This document shows, piece after piece, positions 18,047 through 27,029 of a stretch of DNA of 64,000 bases. The stretch is from Acidimicrobiaceae bacterium (GTDB taxonomy: Bacteria > Actinomycetota > Acidimicrobiia > Acidimicrobiales > Poriferisodalaceae). The stretch covers positions 124,001-188,000 of the forward strand of contig CAJJCB010000026.1 in assembly GCA_905182565.1 (NCBI GenBank), given 5' to 3'. Position 1 is the stretch's first letter, and each line of letters begins with the position of its first letter. The notes under the pieces were generated by a model. That model did no database searches. It had not been told where the DNA came from and saw only the letters and a program-made list of their open reading frames with translations. A program made the position numbers and the translations under genes.

Positions 18047-18784
18047 CTAATTTAATTTAGGGGAGGGGCCATTGTTTTTGCCATCATGTTCTTCCCACCA
18101 CCATCTCGATTTCAACATGTAGCAGCGACGGCGCGGGCCATCTGCATCAGCATCTAGAGTTTCGTATGAAATATCCCCGGGGTAGAAAGCAATCATCCCT
18201 GGATCATCACCCTTGACTTCTTGGATATGAGTGTGAAAACAAATTGGATGAGTAATAGAGGCCATTGCTTCGTGGACGTTTTTGAATTTCTGCAACCAAT
18301 CGAGAGTTACAAAGGTAGGGGTAACTATTTCGATCTCATTTTCTGCTCGTTGTTGGAGAGCCTCTGCTGGAGTTATCCATTTATGCTCAGTGATCTCACC
18401 GTTATCGATAGATATTTCGCCAAGATCTACAGGCGCTTGAACTAAGAAAAAATGTGTTGAAAATCTTTTAGGGCGAACAGCAGGGGGAAGCCAGTGGGCA
18501 AAGTGATAAAGATTAACACCACTAAGATCTATGCCCGCTTCCTCATTCGCTTCTCGAACCGCAGCGATACGAAATCCATTAAGGGTTAGACCATCGCAGT
18601 CGATAATTCCGCTGTCTCCGGTTTCTCGATCCTCTGGATCTACTCGTCCGCCAGGGAAAACCCACATTCCCCCAAAGTAGATGCGAGAGTTCCGTCTTAG
18701 CATTAACACCTCGATGCCACCGTCGGTGTCACGGGCTACAACCACTGTTGCGGCATCAATCGGATCAGCTATATTTTCGCTCAT
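18047..18784 (-). CDS. NUDIX hydrolase (NUDT7/8/19-like)
   Basis: A 245-residue NUDIX protein. It begins with AATVVVARDTDGGIEVLMLRR and FGGMWVFPGGRVDPEDRE; the Nudix box core is AAVREANEEAGIDL (REXXEE). The long insert between GGR and the REANEEAG helix and the C-terminal helical part are typical of the NUDT19/RNA or CoA-diphosphatase-like branch. It hydrolyses a nucleoside diphosphate linked to some X; the substrate is not readable. Its start overlaps the stop of the upstream HAD nucleotidase by 4 bases. Confidence 0.85.
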   Translation of the reverse strand: MSENIADPIDAATVVVARDTDGGIEVLMLRRNSRIYFGGMWVFPGGRVDPEDRETGDSGIIDCDGLTLNGFRIAAVREANEEAGIDLSGVNLYHFAHWLPPAVRPKRFSTHFFLVQAPVDLGEISIDNGEITEHKWITPAEALQQRAENEIEIVTPTFVTLDWLQKFKNVHEAMASITHPICFHTHIQEVKGDDPGMIAFYPGDISYETLDADADGPRRRCYMLKSRWWWEEHDGKNNGPSPKLN

Positions 18785-19431
18785 AATTCATCCTTGGTTC
18801 GAAGCGGAAGACGCTGAGACCCGGCGTCAATGCCTGGGAATTGCTGCGGAACTGATCCACGAAATTTTGCAGCCAGATCAAGGACAAGCTCCTCAAGTTC
18901 TGCCCAATTTGCTGCCCTGGGTCCGTCGATATCACCATTGTAAGGTTGGTCAAACGTAATCACGTTATGCCCAGCAGAGCGAAGCGCAACTATGTTGTGC
19001 GGGCCATCATCTACATAAGCATGTGCTGCTACATCAGGCTTGTCGCCTAAGAAACAGATGTCCCTGTATGGAATTCGGTGACGATCAAGCCAGTCCGCTG
19101 TGTCGGCGATCGCAATAGCATGACCCCAATTGACGTACAGACGATGAGTAACGATGCGAATCCAGATGCCTGCGTCAGAGAGCCGCCATAAGACCTCGGC
19201 ACATCCTGGCATTACTTCCATGTCTCTAAACATTCTATGTTCTAGCACTGCTGCACGGTGGAGTCGCTCGAAATCTCCATCAGTGAAGTTCCATTCGCGG
19301 AAGTCCCAGCTCCGCTGAAGAGGGAGAGACTCCTCGTCAATTCCTAGTTCATGCGCTACTAGGTGGCGAAAAATTTCAGTATGTTGTCCACAAACTCCAT
19401 CAAGGTCAACTCCAAGAATAAATTCACTCAC
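18781..19431 (-). CDS. HAD-family 5'-nucleotidase-like phosphatase
   Basis: A 216-residue HAD protein. Motif I is GVDLDGVCG (nucleophile Asp and acid/base Asp), motif II is the Thr in IRIVTHRL, and motif IV is YVDDGPHNIVAL. Segments MPGCAEVLWRLSDAGIWIRIV and YRDICFLGDKPDV match the deoxyribonucleotidase (NT5C-type) group. Expected role: dephosphorylation of nucleotides or a small phosphate ester. It is translationally coupled to the NUDIX gene, suggesting a shared nucleotide clean-up task (inference). Confidence 0.8.
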   Translation of the reverse strand: MSEFILGVDLDGVCGQHTEIFRHLVAHELGIDEESLPLQRSWDFREWNFTDGDFERLHRAAVLEHRMFRDMEVMPGCAEVLWRLSDAGIWIRIVTHRLYVNWGHAIAIADTADWLDRHRIPYRDICFLGDKPDVAAHAYVDDGPHNIVALRSAGHNVITFDQPYNGDIDGPRAANWAELEELVLDLAAKFRGSVPQQFPGIDAGSQRLPLRTKDEL

Positions 19432-19482
19432 TTAATCACCATGTCACAAGTAGCTGAAAGTTGTTAGGTAGGAAGCTTTCTA

Positions 19483-20625
19483 TTAAGCGCGACGACGGAA
19501 AAATCCTTTTTTTGGGGCAACGGGTTCACTGTCATCTTGAGAAATGGAAGGCCAACTTTCGTTGAGTCTTTCTTGCCCTTCGCGTCTTACTGCCTCGAGC
19601 TCTTTCATGCTGTATCGATCCTCTTGCGGATCTAACGCTCGATACCGGGATTCGACACTAACGTAGTTGCTGGAATTCAAAAAGTTCTCTGTCAAGGTAG
19701 AGGGCTGCCAGTCCTCTACCTTTGCGAGATACACATAGCCGTTTGCCAGGTCTCGTAATCGAAAAGATGTTTCGACTCCGTCGTATGACCCCGTGAGTTC
19801 ATTCACGGCAACATTGCCAAGAGTGGAAGCATCGAGCTTAATACCAAAATTATCGGGCTTCTCGGGAGAGGTGGCGATTAGGTCTTCTACTCGCTTGTTC
19901 AATGCGCCTTCTGATATGGCGCCATGGAAAAGGACACGTTGAACTCCTTCGCCCATCCATCGATGTAGTAAATTCCCCAGCGTAGTTGTGGCAAGACCAT
20001 CTACCCATTGAATAAAGTTGGTCGTAGTTTGATCTGCGTTGGCATAAACGACCACCCGTTGCCCATGACGTAGCACCTCGTTGGTAAGAACATTAATCAT
20101 GTGGAAAGCGGTCATGTCTCGGTAATGTCCACCCATCCACCAGTTCCGAAGTTGGAGTTCGGCAGCGGATCTTCCATCTAGAAGATCAGGATCCTCTACA
20201 TAAGATGGTAAACCAAGAGCGATTACACGAAATGGAACGCCGTCGGTCAAAGATTTGTTAAACCGCCAGACAGCTTGTAAAACAGCAGCGTATTCGCTGT
20301 AGCTGAACCCGATTCCTAAGAGATCAGCAAAAATTTCAGAGCAAGTGTTCTGTTCCCACTCAGGGGCAGTTAACAATTCATCTAAGACACCTTGACAGCG
20401 GCTATTAGTGAATTCCCAAGCTAAATGTGTTACTCCGACCTCATAAAGAGATGGAATTAACGATGCTAAAAAATCTAGGTGTTGGGTTACGCCTATTTGA
20501 TCGCCTAGAAGGACAACTTGATGAGATTGACACAAATCAGAAATGTAGAGTGCAGGTTTTTTTAAAGCGACTGATTTAGAGGCCGATCTGCTGTTCGTTT
20601 GTTTCTCTTCGTTGTGGTCGCCCAT
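19483..20625 (-). CDS. Uncharacterised protein, tandem paralogue A
   Basis: A 380-residue cytoplasmic protein of unknown function. HQVVLLGDQIGVTQHLDFLA near residue 35 and VTHLAWEF recall the beta-strand/His and Glu pattern of erythromycin-esterase-like and ChaN-like folds, but the resemblance is weak. It shares the layout HQVVLLG...GVTHLAWEF...FSYSEYAAVLQAVWRFN...FRVIALG with the next gene upstream, so the pair is a tandem duplication. The C-terminus is basic (KKGFFRRRA). The start at 20625 is an ATG, 18 bases after the upstream stop. Confidence 0.6.
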   Translation of the reverse strand: MGDHNEEKQTNSRSASKSVALKKPALYISDLCQSHQVVLLGDQIGVTQHLDFLASLIPSLYEVGVTHLAWEFTNSRCQGVLDELLTAPEWEQNTCSEIFADLLGIGFSYSEYAAVLQAVWRFNKSLTDGVPFRVIALGLPSYVEDPDLLDGRSAAELQLRNWWMGGHYRDMTAFHMINVLTNEVLRHGQRVVVYANADQTTTNFIQWVDGLATTTLGNLLHRWMGEGVQRVLFHGAISEGALNKRVEDLIATSPEKPDNFGIKLDASTLGNVAVNELTGSYDGVETSFRLRDLANGYVYLAKVEDWQPSTLTENFLNSSNYVSVESRYRALDPQEDRYSMKELEAVRREGQERLNESWPSISQDDSEPVAPKKGFFRRRA

Positions 20626-20643
20626 GGCTAGCCAATCTGTTTA

Positions 20644-21876
20644 TTAAACAATTTGTGTCCATCCGAGTTCGGCCTCTGCAACAGCAGAAAACAAAGCAGC
20701 GGTGAAGTCTTTTTCGGTTGAGGAAGCTTGACGCAACGACGGTTCTAATGAATATAGGCGTGCCTCAGCGATATTGGACTCATTGATGCGATTGGGGAGA
20801 GGAGTTGGCGCTACGTGTTGGGAAGGAGCTTCCAAAAAAATCCACCCATGCGCCAGAGCAGCGAGATCACCACCGTCTAGGGATGTCGAGCAAGGTATTT
20901 TACTGATCGAGCCGAAGTTTACATTAAAAGCAATTGGAAACTTTGGTCTGTTAGACGCTGCGAAAACAGCATCCAAGTAACCGTCACCTGGAAGGGTGTA
21001 GTCGCCGTAAGTGCCATCAGCTGGCAACGGTTGATGGATTAGGATAGTGGCAGCACGATCTGCGATTACTGAATAGACGTGATTAGCTGCGCCTACGACC
21101 CGATCGTTGAGTCTTTCAGAATCGATGCTGTCTTCTAGATGATGTGGAATTCTGCGGAGTCGGCTAACTGCATGCGCAATTCGCGTGATGATTAAAGCTT
21201 TCTCTCCAGTATCCACGAATTCTCGAAGAATGATTTCGGCCATGTGTCGCCCTGAAGATCCTTTAGGGCGGAGGTGTTCCCACGCATACGGGGACGTTAA
21301 ATCTGCTTCAGATGTAACTGCTGTTACTTCAATGTCGTAATCCAAAGCAACTAGTCTGAAGATCTGACCATCATTTGAGCGATTCTGATTAATGGCCCAT
21401 ACAGCTCGAAAGAGATCAAGATATTCGATGTAGGCGAAATGGTGTCTAACTCCCCACCTAAAAAGCGCTGTTCGAGCTAAGTCTTCGTCAAAAAAATCTG
21501 CACGTACCAAAGCATCTAACAAGGTTTGATCCTCAACACATGCCCATTCGATACCAATATTTTGTACGCCAGCAGCTAATAATTTTGGCACCAACTCCTG
21601 AAAAAACAGACCAGTTTTTCTGCTGGGAGTCCCTTGGCCTACAAAAATTATTTGATGTCGACTAAAAAGTTCCCCCACGTACTGAACTGGCTCGGAACCG
21701 GTAGAAGCTATTTCTTCTGATAAAAGATCTAAATACTGCTGATCTAAAGGCGCTAAGAGGCGCCGTGCCCTAAAGCCCTTAACTTTTTCGAGCATTGCCT
21801 TATCGCCGTCTGCACTCACTAAAGGCGAGAGTACCGAATAGCTCGAACAGTTAACAGTCTGTAAACAATGTTTCAT
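20644..21876 (-). CDS. Uncharacterised protein, tandem paralogue B
   Basis: A 410-residue paralogue of the preceding protein with the same order of elements: HQIIFVGQGTPSRKTG, VQNIGIEWACVED, HHFAYIEYLDLFRAVWAIN and FRLVALDYD. The region corresponding to GDQIGVTQHLDF in its partner lacks the His and Asp, while WEF is replaced by IEW, so the two copies have diverged in the residues most likely to be functional. Either they form a heterodimer or one copy has become non-catalytic (inference). No signal peptide or TM helix is seen. Divergent from mshC. Confidence 0.6.
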   Translation of the reverse strand: MKHCLQTVNCSSYSVLSPLVSADGDKAMLEKVKGFRARRLLAPLDQQYLDLLSEEIASTGSEPVQYVGELFSRHQIIFVGQGTPSRKTGLFFQELVPKLLAAGVQNIGIEWACVEDQTLLDALVRADFFDEDLARTALFRWGVRHHFAYIEYLDLFRAVWAINQNRSNDGQIFRLVALDYDIEVTAVTSEADLTSPYAWEHLRPKGSSGRHMAEIILREFVDTGEKALIITRIAHAVSRLRRIPHHLEDSIDSERLNDRVVGAANHVYSVIADRAATILIHQPLPADGTYGDYTLPGDGYLDAVFAASNRPKFPIAFNVNFGSISKIPCSTSLDGGDLAALAHGWIFLEAPSQHVAPTPLPNRINESNIAEARLYSLEPSLRQASSTEKDFTAALFSAVAEAELGWTQIV

Positions 21877-21954
21877 CGACTTCGTGGCCCTATTGTGTTT
21901 TCGAAGTGAGCTGCTTTTAACAGCTGGCTCTGAACCTGAGAGAGTGACTGAATC

Positions 21955-23124
21955 TTGACTATGCGTCTTTACGACACGGCCAGCAAGGACGTGATCGACC
22001 TGAACTTAAATCAGAGAGTGAGAATGTATGTATGCGGTATAACTCCTTATGACTCGACACATCTTGGTCATGCAGCTACCTACTTGACTTATGACTTAAT
22101 AATTCGTCGTCTAGAAGATATTGGTCATGAAGTCGAACTAGTAAGAAATTATACCGATGTAGACGACAGTATTCTTCCGAAAGCGCGTGAACTTGGAATA
22201 GATTTTCTCGAACTCGCGGAGATGGAAATGAAACGATTCAAAGATGATATGAGGGCTTTGAACACGGTTGCTCCTGCACACGAACCACGAGCTACCGAGT
22301 CGATAGAAGCAATGCTGAGACTGATAAAAAAACTTCAGAGCGCTGGTCACACATATGAGGTAGAGGGGACTACTTATTTTGATGTATCTACATTCCCCGG
22401 GTATGGAAAACTTTCAGGTTATTCATCGAAAGAGATGGTTGCTCTAGCGCGAGAACGTGGTGGTAACCCTGATAGCAAGAACCAGAGAAATCCTTTGGAT
22501 TTTGTCCTTTGGCAGCCGAGTTCTGAAGATGAACCTAAGTGGGAATCAGCATTTGGTGCGGGAAGGCCAGGATGGCATATCGAATGCTCGGCCATGAGCA
22601 TGGAAGCATTAGGAGAGACAATAGACATTCATGGAGGAGGCGGGGATTTGGTATTTCCTCATCATGAGTGCGAAATAGCACAGAGCGAATCGATAACGGG
22701 GCAGCTTTGTTCGAAGTATTGGATTCATGCCGGATTAGTTGCGTACCAGGGGACAAAAATGTCTAAATCCTTAGGTAATTTAGTTTTTGTTTCTGAACTG
22801 CGCAAGGAAATTGATCCCCGCGCAATAAGACTTGCATTAATGGCGCACCATTACAGACAAGATTTCGAGTGGTTCGACGAGGAAGGCCCAACTGCTCAAT
22901 TCGATCTTGAATTACTCGTATCTGCATGTGATGACGCTGAGCCTGTGTGGTCGGGAAACCTAATCAACCAAGTTCGCCGATTTTTGGATGATGATCTAGA
23001 TGCCCCGGCAGTCAGAGCGATAATGCTTCGAGAAGCCTCAGGAAAAGGTGATGAACTTGGTGTAGTGCGAGCTGGTGAACTGAGAGCAGCTGGTTTGTTA
23101 TGCGGTTTAGACCTCGCTGGCTGA
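21955..23124 (+). CDS. mshC: Mycothiol cysteine ligase (cysteine:GlcN-Ins ligase)
   Basis: MshC joins cysteine to GlcN-Ins using ATP, the third step of mycothiol synthesis, and is a relative of cysteinyl-tRNA synthetase. The protein is 389 residues. MYVCGITPYDSTHLGHAATYL is the MshC version of the HIGH region, the zinc site is formed by that Cys and IECSAMSM...FPHHECE, and the KMSKSLGN loop is intact. It lacks the tRNA-binding C-terminal domains of CysS, supporting MshC. The N-terminus is short and starts almost at the catalytic fold. The TTG at 21955 lies at good distance from GAGAGAG; an ATG two codons later is possible. Confidence 0.92.
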   Translation: MTMRLYDTASKDVIDLNLNQRVRMYVCGITPYDSTHLGHAATYLTYDLIIRRLEDIGHEVELVRNYTDVDDSILPKARELGIDFLELAEMEMKRFKDDMRALNTVAPAHEPRATESIEAMLRLIKKLQSAGHTYEVEGTTYFDVSTFPGYGKLSGYSSKEMVALARERGGNPDSKNQRNPLDFVLWQPSSEDEPKWESAFGAGRPGWHIECSAMSMEALGETIDIHGGGGDLVFPHHECEIAQSESITGQLCSKYWIHAGLVAYQGTKMSKSLGNLVFVSELRKEIDPRAIRLALMAHHYRQDFEWFDEEGPTAQFDLELLVSACDDAEPVWSGNLINQVRRFLDDDLDAPAVRAIMLREASGKGDELGVVRAGELRAAGLLCGLDLAG

Positions 23125-23192
23125 TGAACTATTCTGCCCTACCAGCGTAAAATCAACTTGGTAGCGGTTGATTGGGAGTTAACCTGTAGAAG

Positions 23193-23996
23193 ATGACATC
23201 TGTTGCGGTTGTAAATCAAAAAGGCGGGGTCGGTAAAACAACGGTAACGCTTGGCCTGGCAGAAGCCGCTGCGGCTTTCGGGCTTAGAGTCCTGGTCGTA
23301 GACTTAGATCCACAAGCGAATGCATCAACTGGGCTTGGCGTATGGGGCGCTCATCCTACTATTGATGATGTTCTAAGTGAAGCTAGAGCAGGAGCTGCGC
23401 TTGAAGCAGTTACTAGCTCGAACTGGCCTGATGAAGGACTGCGACCAGATCTGATTCCAGGAAGTCACCTCTTGGCTGCCCGAGAACCACAGATGATAAG
23501 CGACCCGTTGGGCGCCCAAGACAGGCTAAAGTTGGCTCTTTCAGGCACTCGGTATGATTTGACACTTATTGATTGTCCTCCATCTCTGGGTCTTCTATGC
23601 GTAAATGGCTTATTTGCAGCCGATAAGGCCCTAATAGTGACTGAACCAGCTGCTTGGGCGGCCGATGGAGTTGATCTCATGGCAAGCACGATTCAGCGAG
23701 TAGCCAGTAGAATCGGAAGTCCGTTACTCGCAGGAGTTGTTGTTAACCGGCTTGGTCGAACTCGTGACAACAACTATTGGAAAAGCGAGTTAGCGGAAAG
23801 ATTCAGCGATTCTTGGTTACCACCTATATCCCTTAGGGCCGCGATAGCTGAAGCATCTGGCCAGTCCTTGCCGTTACGAGAACTTGGCACTCGGCCAGGA
23901 GCGAGCGAAGCTATTCTTCAGTTTGATGAGTTGTTAGGTGCTATGGGTCTAGCTAACACCCAGGGGCCACAAGCTGTTGAGTTAGATGAAATTTAA
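23193..23996 (+). CDS. ParA/Soj-family ATPase
   Basis: A 267-residue deviant Walker ATPase. Walker A is KGGVGKTT with the signature lysine (VAVVNQKGGVGKTTVTLG), followed by VLVVDLDPQANAST and Walker B LTLIDCPPSLG. Such proteins position plasmids, chromosomes or protein complexes. No ParB or parS candidate lies next to it, so it is an orphan of the Soj/MinD-like type, possibly for placing a cellular cargo. It is followed after 34 bases by a small TM protein that could be its membrane partner (inference). Confidence 0.85.
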   Translation: MTSVAVVNQKGGVGKTTVTLGLAEAAAAFGLRVLVVDLDPQANASTGLGVWGAHPTIDDVLSEARAGAALEAVTSSNWPDEGLRPDLIPGSHLLAAREPQMISDPLGAQDRLKLALSGTRYDLTLIDCPPSLGLLCVNGLFAADKALIVTEPAAWAADGVDLMASTIQRVASRIGSPLLAGVVVNRLGRTRDNNYWKSELAERFSDSWLPPISLRAAIAEASGQSLPLRELGTRPGASEAILQFDELLGAMGLANTQGPQAVELDEI

Positions 23997-24030
23997 GCGA
24001 GAGCCAAACTGATCGAGACAAGGAGAGAGC

Positions 24031-24345
24031 ATGGCGGGTTATGACGAAAAAAGGCCTCGACCAATAGTTGACCTCACAATGGAAGGGCTCCCAGGAGATA
24101 CCGCAGAACCAGAAATGAGGATAGACCAAGCTCCATCGACCGAAGAAACCTTAGATGATACATCTAGGTCAAACGAAAGCCCTTTAGATGAAGAAAGCAA
24201 TAGGGATCCTGCGGCCCTTAGGGGAACCTTACCTCGCGAAGCGCCGCCGCTAGATAGTCGATTTGGCCTCATCACCGTTATCGGAAGCACGATCGGGCTT
24301 CTGTTGGTATTTTGGGTCTGGCGACAAGTCAGAAAGCGGCCGTAA
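24031..24345 (+). CDS. Small tail-anchored-like membrane protein, unknown
   Basis: A 104-residue protein with a long, acidic, low-complexity N-terminal part (rich in E, D, P, S, T) and one C-terminal TM helix (LITVIGSTIGLLLVFWVW) followed by a basic tail (RQVRKRP). The positive tail suggests it stays inside, with the acidic part either outside or inside depending on topology. A strong AAGGAGAG ribosome site precedes the ATG. Located between parA and a PD-(D/E)XK nuclease on the same strand. No family recognised. Confidence 0.6.
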   Translation: MAGYDEKRPRPIVDLTMEGLPGDTAEPEMRIDQAPSTEETLDDTSRSNESPLDEESNRDPAALRGTLPREAPPLDSRFGLITVIGSTIGLLLVFWVWRQVRKRP

Positions 24346-24420
24346 CAACTCGTATGGCTATTGAAGCTGGACGGTTTGTTCTGTGAGTCCTAGATTTGTT
24401 TGGTTGGAGAGCGGTGCTTT

Positions 24421-25230
24421 ATGAATATTGCAGAAAGCTCGAACAATGAGCGAGTGATTAGACACTTAAGCCCATCATCGGCATCCACATTTCGTCAGTG
24501 CCCGCGCCGATGGAAATTTCGCTACATCGATCATTTACCTGATCCCAAGGGAGTCCCAGCCTTACTAGGAACCTTCGTCCACCGAATTTTAGAGGAGCTA
24601 ATGCTTGTGGGCGCTTCAGAACGAACTAACCAATTTGCGCGGAATACAGCGCGAGAAATATGGCCTGAGGTTGCCGACGACCCTGACTTTAAAGCTTTGT
24701 TGCTTGATGATGAGGGAACTCGAGCCTTTCGCTGGCAAGCATGGAACTTGGTGGAACGTTACTTCGAGATGGAGGACCCCCAGCAGGTAGAGGTAACAGC
24801 CGCTGAGCAACGTCTTGAAGTTGATCTTATGGGGGTGCCCTTTCTAGGAATTGTGGACCGAACTGAACGCATCGAAAGTGGTCTTCGAGTTACAGATTTT
24901 AAAACAGGTAAAGCGCCACAAAACCGTTACCTCGCTGACAAGCTAAGCCAAGTTTGGCTTTATGCTGCTGCGCTTGAAGCAGTCGATCAGCCTGTTAGCG
25001 AGGTACGACTGATGTACCTGACTGGTAAATTTATTGACCGTAAGCTAGATGATTCAGCTGTGGAAAACGCGGTTAACCAGCACTTCCTCACATGGAAATC
25101 AATTGGCAATTGTATTTCTGATAGCCGCTTTGATTATAAATTAGGACCACTTTGCAACTGGTGTCCTTATACAGATAGTTGCCCTGAAGGTCTCGCTGAG
25201 GCTGAGCGTAGGTACGGTCCACGTCTCTAA
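24421..25230 (+). CDS. PD-(D/E)XK nuclease, RecB/Cas4-like with Fe-S cluster
   Basis: A 269-residue nuclease domain protein. LSPSSASTFRQCPRRWKFRY supplies the first cluster cysteine, GTFVHRILEEL the conserved His, VTDFKTGKAP the D-x-K catalytic core, and the C-terminal CNWCPYTDSC the remaining three cysteines of a 4Fe-4S cluster, as in AddB, Cas4 and the RecB-like nuclease family. Likely acts on single-strand DNA ends in repair. No cas genes or CRISPR array are nearby, so a Cas4 adaptation role is unlikely. The ATG after GGAGAG is chosen; an upstream TTG would add seven residues. Confidence 0.85.
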   Translation: MNIAESSNNERVIRHLSPSSASTFRQCPRRWKFRYIDHLPDPKGVPALLGTFVHRILEELMLVGASERTNQFARNTAREIWPEVADDPDFKALLLDDEGTRAFRWQAWNLVERYFEMEDPQQVEVTAAEQRLEVDLMGVPFLGIVDRTERIESGLRVTDFKTGKAPQNRYLADKLSQVWLYAAALEAVDQPVSEVRLMYLTGKFIDRKLDDSAVENAVNQHFLTWKSIGNCISDSRFDYKLGPLCNWCPYTDSCPEGLAEAERRYGPRL

Positions 25231-25254
25231 TTTGAAAGTAGCAGTGACCTAGTA

Positions 25255-26064
25255 GTGCCAGAGCTTCCGGAAGTCGAAACTATTAAGAGGCAGTTAGAGC
25301 TTGAAGTAAAAGGACTAACAATAGTTGCTTCAGGTAGTCATTCTTCACATAAATTTCTCCCGGCTATCGAAACAGTTGGTGCAGAAATCGTTGGGCTAAA
25401 AAGGCGCGGAAAGTATCTCTTACTGGAACTCAGAGATGGTCGCGATCTCATTATTCACTTAGGGATGACAGGGCAGCTACAAATTAGTTCGTTAGTTAAT
25501 ATTGCTGAAGCGACAGATGCATATACCCGTGCTTGGTGGGCATTAGATGACGGCCGCCATCTAATATTTCGTGATGTAAGGCGTTTCGGCCGTCTGTTTG
25601 TTGTGTCTCGTGGCGACCATGCAAAAATTCCTACGCTTCGGGATATGGGTCCAGAACCCTTTGATCTAAATTTTGATGGTGAAAAATTCTGGGGGCTTAT
25701 GAAAGGCCGTTCGCAGAAAATAAAGACGCAACTTCTGAGTCAGCGCCCCATTGCGGGCGTAGGTAATATCTACGCAGATGAAGCACTATTTCTAGCAGGG
25801 ATAGATCCAGCGACTAGATCGATCTCACTAAACAGAGCAGTTGATCTCTTGGAATCAATTCGTTTCGTACTAAAAGGAGCGATCGAAAGAGGAGGTACGA
25901 CTTTTCGAGATTACAGAAATCTTGAGGGTATTGGTTCAAACCAGAAATTTCTTGTGTGTTATGGACGCTATGGGCAACCATGCGATAGTTGCGGGTCAAT
26001 CCTGCGCCGTAAGATAATTGATGCGCGATCGACGACATGGTGTTCGCGTTGTCAGAAACGCTGA
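25255..26064 (+). CDS. mutM: Formamidopyrimidine-DNA glycosylase
   Basis: MutM removes 8-oxoguanine and formamidopyrimidines and nicks the abasic site. The 269-residue protein begins with PELPEVETIKRQLE; the Pro after the GTG start is the catalytic residue. The beta-clamp lysine lies in GKYLLLELRDG, followed by FRDVRRFGRLF, IAGVGNIYADEALF and the zinc finger CDSC...CSRC. It follows the PD-(D/E)XK gene by 24 bases and converges on nei, giving two complementary base-excision enzymes side by side. Confidence 0.95.
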   Translation: MPELPEVETIKRQLELEVKGLTIVASGSHSSHKFLPAIETVGAEIVGLKRRGKYLLLELRDGRDLIIHLGMTGQLQISSLVNIAEATDAYTRAWWALDDGRHLIFRDVRRFGRLFVVSRGDHAKIPTLRDMGPEPFDLNFDGEKFWGLMKGRSQKIKTQLLSQRPIAGVGNIYADEALFLAGIDPATRSISLNRAVDLLESIRFVLKGAIERGGTTFRDYRNLEGIGSNQKFLVCYGRYGQPCDSCGSILRRKIIDARSTTWCSRCQKR

Positions 26065-26140
26065 TTGTATATTTAGCTATTGATGTTCGATCAACGCTGA
26101 GATAGCAACTTTTATCTTTTATCTTTGTGGAGCGCAATTT
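26064..26140. terminator. Possible shared terminator region between mutM and nei
   Basis: The gap between the convergent genes contains GCTAT...ATAGC enclosing TTGAT-GTTCG-ATCAA, followed on the plus strand by two short T-rich runs (CTTTTATCTTTTATC). It could end mutM transcription. The stem is short and imperfect. Confidence 0.3.
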
Positions 26141-26947
26141 TTAAATAGGCTGACAAACCGAGCACCACCAGCAGCTCCTACCCCCAATTTTTCCTATTGT
26201 TATTTCAGTAGAGCATCTCCGGCACGGCAATCCTTCACGTTTGTATACGTATAACGACCGTTTTCTTGGGAGTCTTCCTGAAGTTGCTCCGCCATCATCT
26301 TGAGACACAGTCACTATTCGGTTCAGTCGAACACCTATCCTGAGTAGTTTTTGGAATGTGAACCAAAGGTCCTCTGCCTCAGAGTTACTTACTTTGCGAG
26401 CCTCACGGTTTGGATTGATGCCATGAAGGAACAAAAACTCTGCTCTATAGACATTGCCGATACCAGCAACAATTGATTGATCTAACAGCGCAGCTCCGAT
26501 GGGAACTTTTTTTTGAATGAGCGAATCTTGAAAATCCTTAACGTTAGATCCGCGTCGTAATGGGTCTGGCCCTAGGCGCTCGATTAAATGGAAGTATTCT
26601 GATTTATCAATAAGACGACAATCTTGGGGGCCAGTTAGATCCCAAAGACTTTCATTGCCTTTGAGCCTCAGGCGAATGCTTTCTTTAGTTTCGGTATCAA
26701 AGGTTTTTGGCCGAAATTTACCGATTAGGCCAAGATGAATATGGATGAGTGCATCTACAGACTGTTGATGACCAAAACTTAAGAACAGGTGCTTGCCCCA
26801 TGCTTCGCTCCGAATAAGCTCTTTTCCATCGATTAGACGCGCTCCTTCTGCAAATCTGCCCTGTGGTGAGCTAGCAGCCACAAAAATATTTTTAAGGTCT
26901 TGCTTCAGATCTCGAGATAACCGGTGGATTGTATGGCCCTCTGGCAT
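26141..26947 (-). CDS. nei: Endonuclease VIII-like DNA glycosylase
   Basis: A 268-residue Fpg/Nei family member of the actinobacterial Nei type. It begins PEGHTIHRLSRDL with the catalytic Pro-Glu pair after Met. EAWGKHLFLSFG carries the conserved Lys, VAGIGNVYRAEFLFLHGI is the helix-two-turn-helix, and CRRC...CSVC is the zinc finger. Nei enzymes excise oxidised pyrimidines. It is convergent with mutM across 76 bases. Its start region is close to the start of the divergent P1 peptidase. Confidence 0.93.
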   Translation of the reverse strand: MPEGHTIHRLSRDLKQDLKNIFVAASSPQGRFAEGARLIDGKELIRSEAWGKHLFLSFGHQQSVDALIHIHLGLIGKFRPKTFDTETKESIRLRLKGNESLWDLTGPQDCRLIDKSEYFHLIERLGPDPLRRGSNVKDFQDSLIQKKVPIGAALLDQSIVAGIGNVYRAEFLFLHGINPNREARKVSNSEAEDLWFTFQKLLRIGVRLNRIVTVSQDDGGATSGRLPRKRSLYVYKREGLPCRRCSTEITIGKIGGRSCWWCSVCQPI

Positions 26948-27029
26948 AAGCGTTCCTAACTAGTTAATTGATCTTATTGGGTGCGATGCGTTGTCTCCAT
27001 CTTGTCTAATAGGAATAGGGTTCTTAGCT

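Noticed and set aside
24421-25230. Cas4 of a CRISPR system
   Set aside because: The Fe-S nuclease fold fits, but there is no cas1/cas2 and I saw no repeat-spacer array anywhere in the window.
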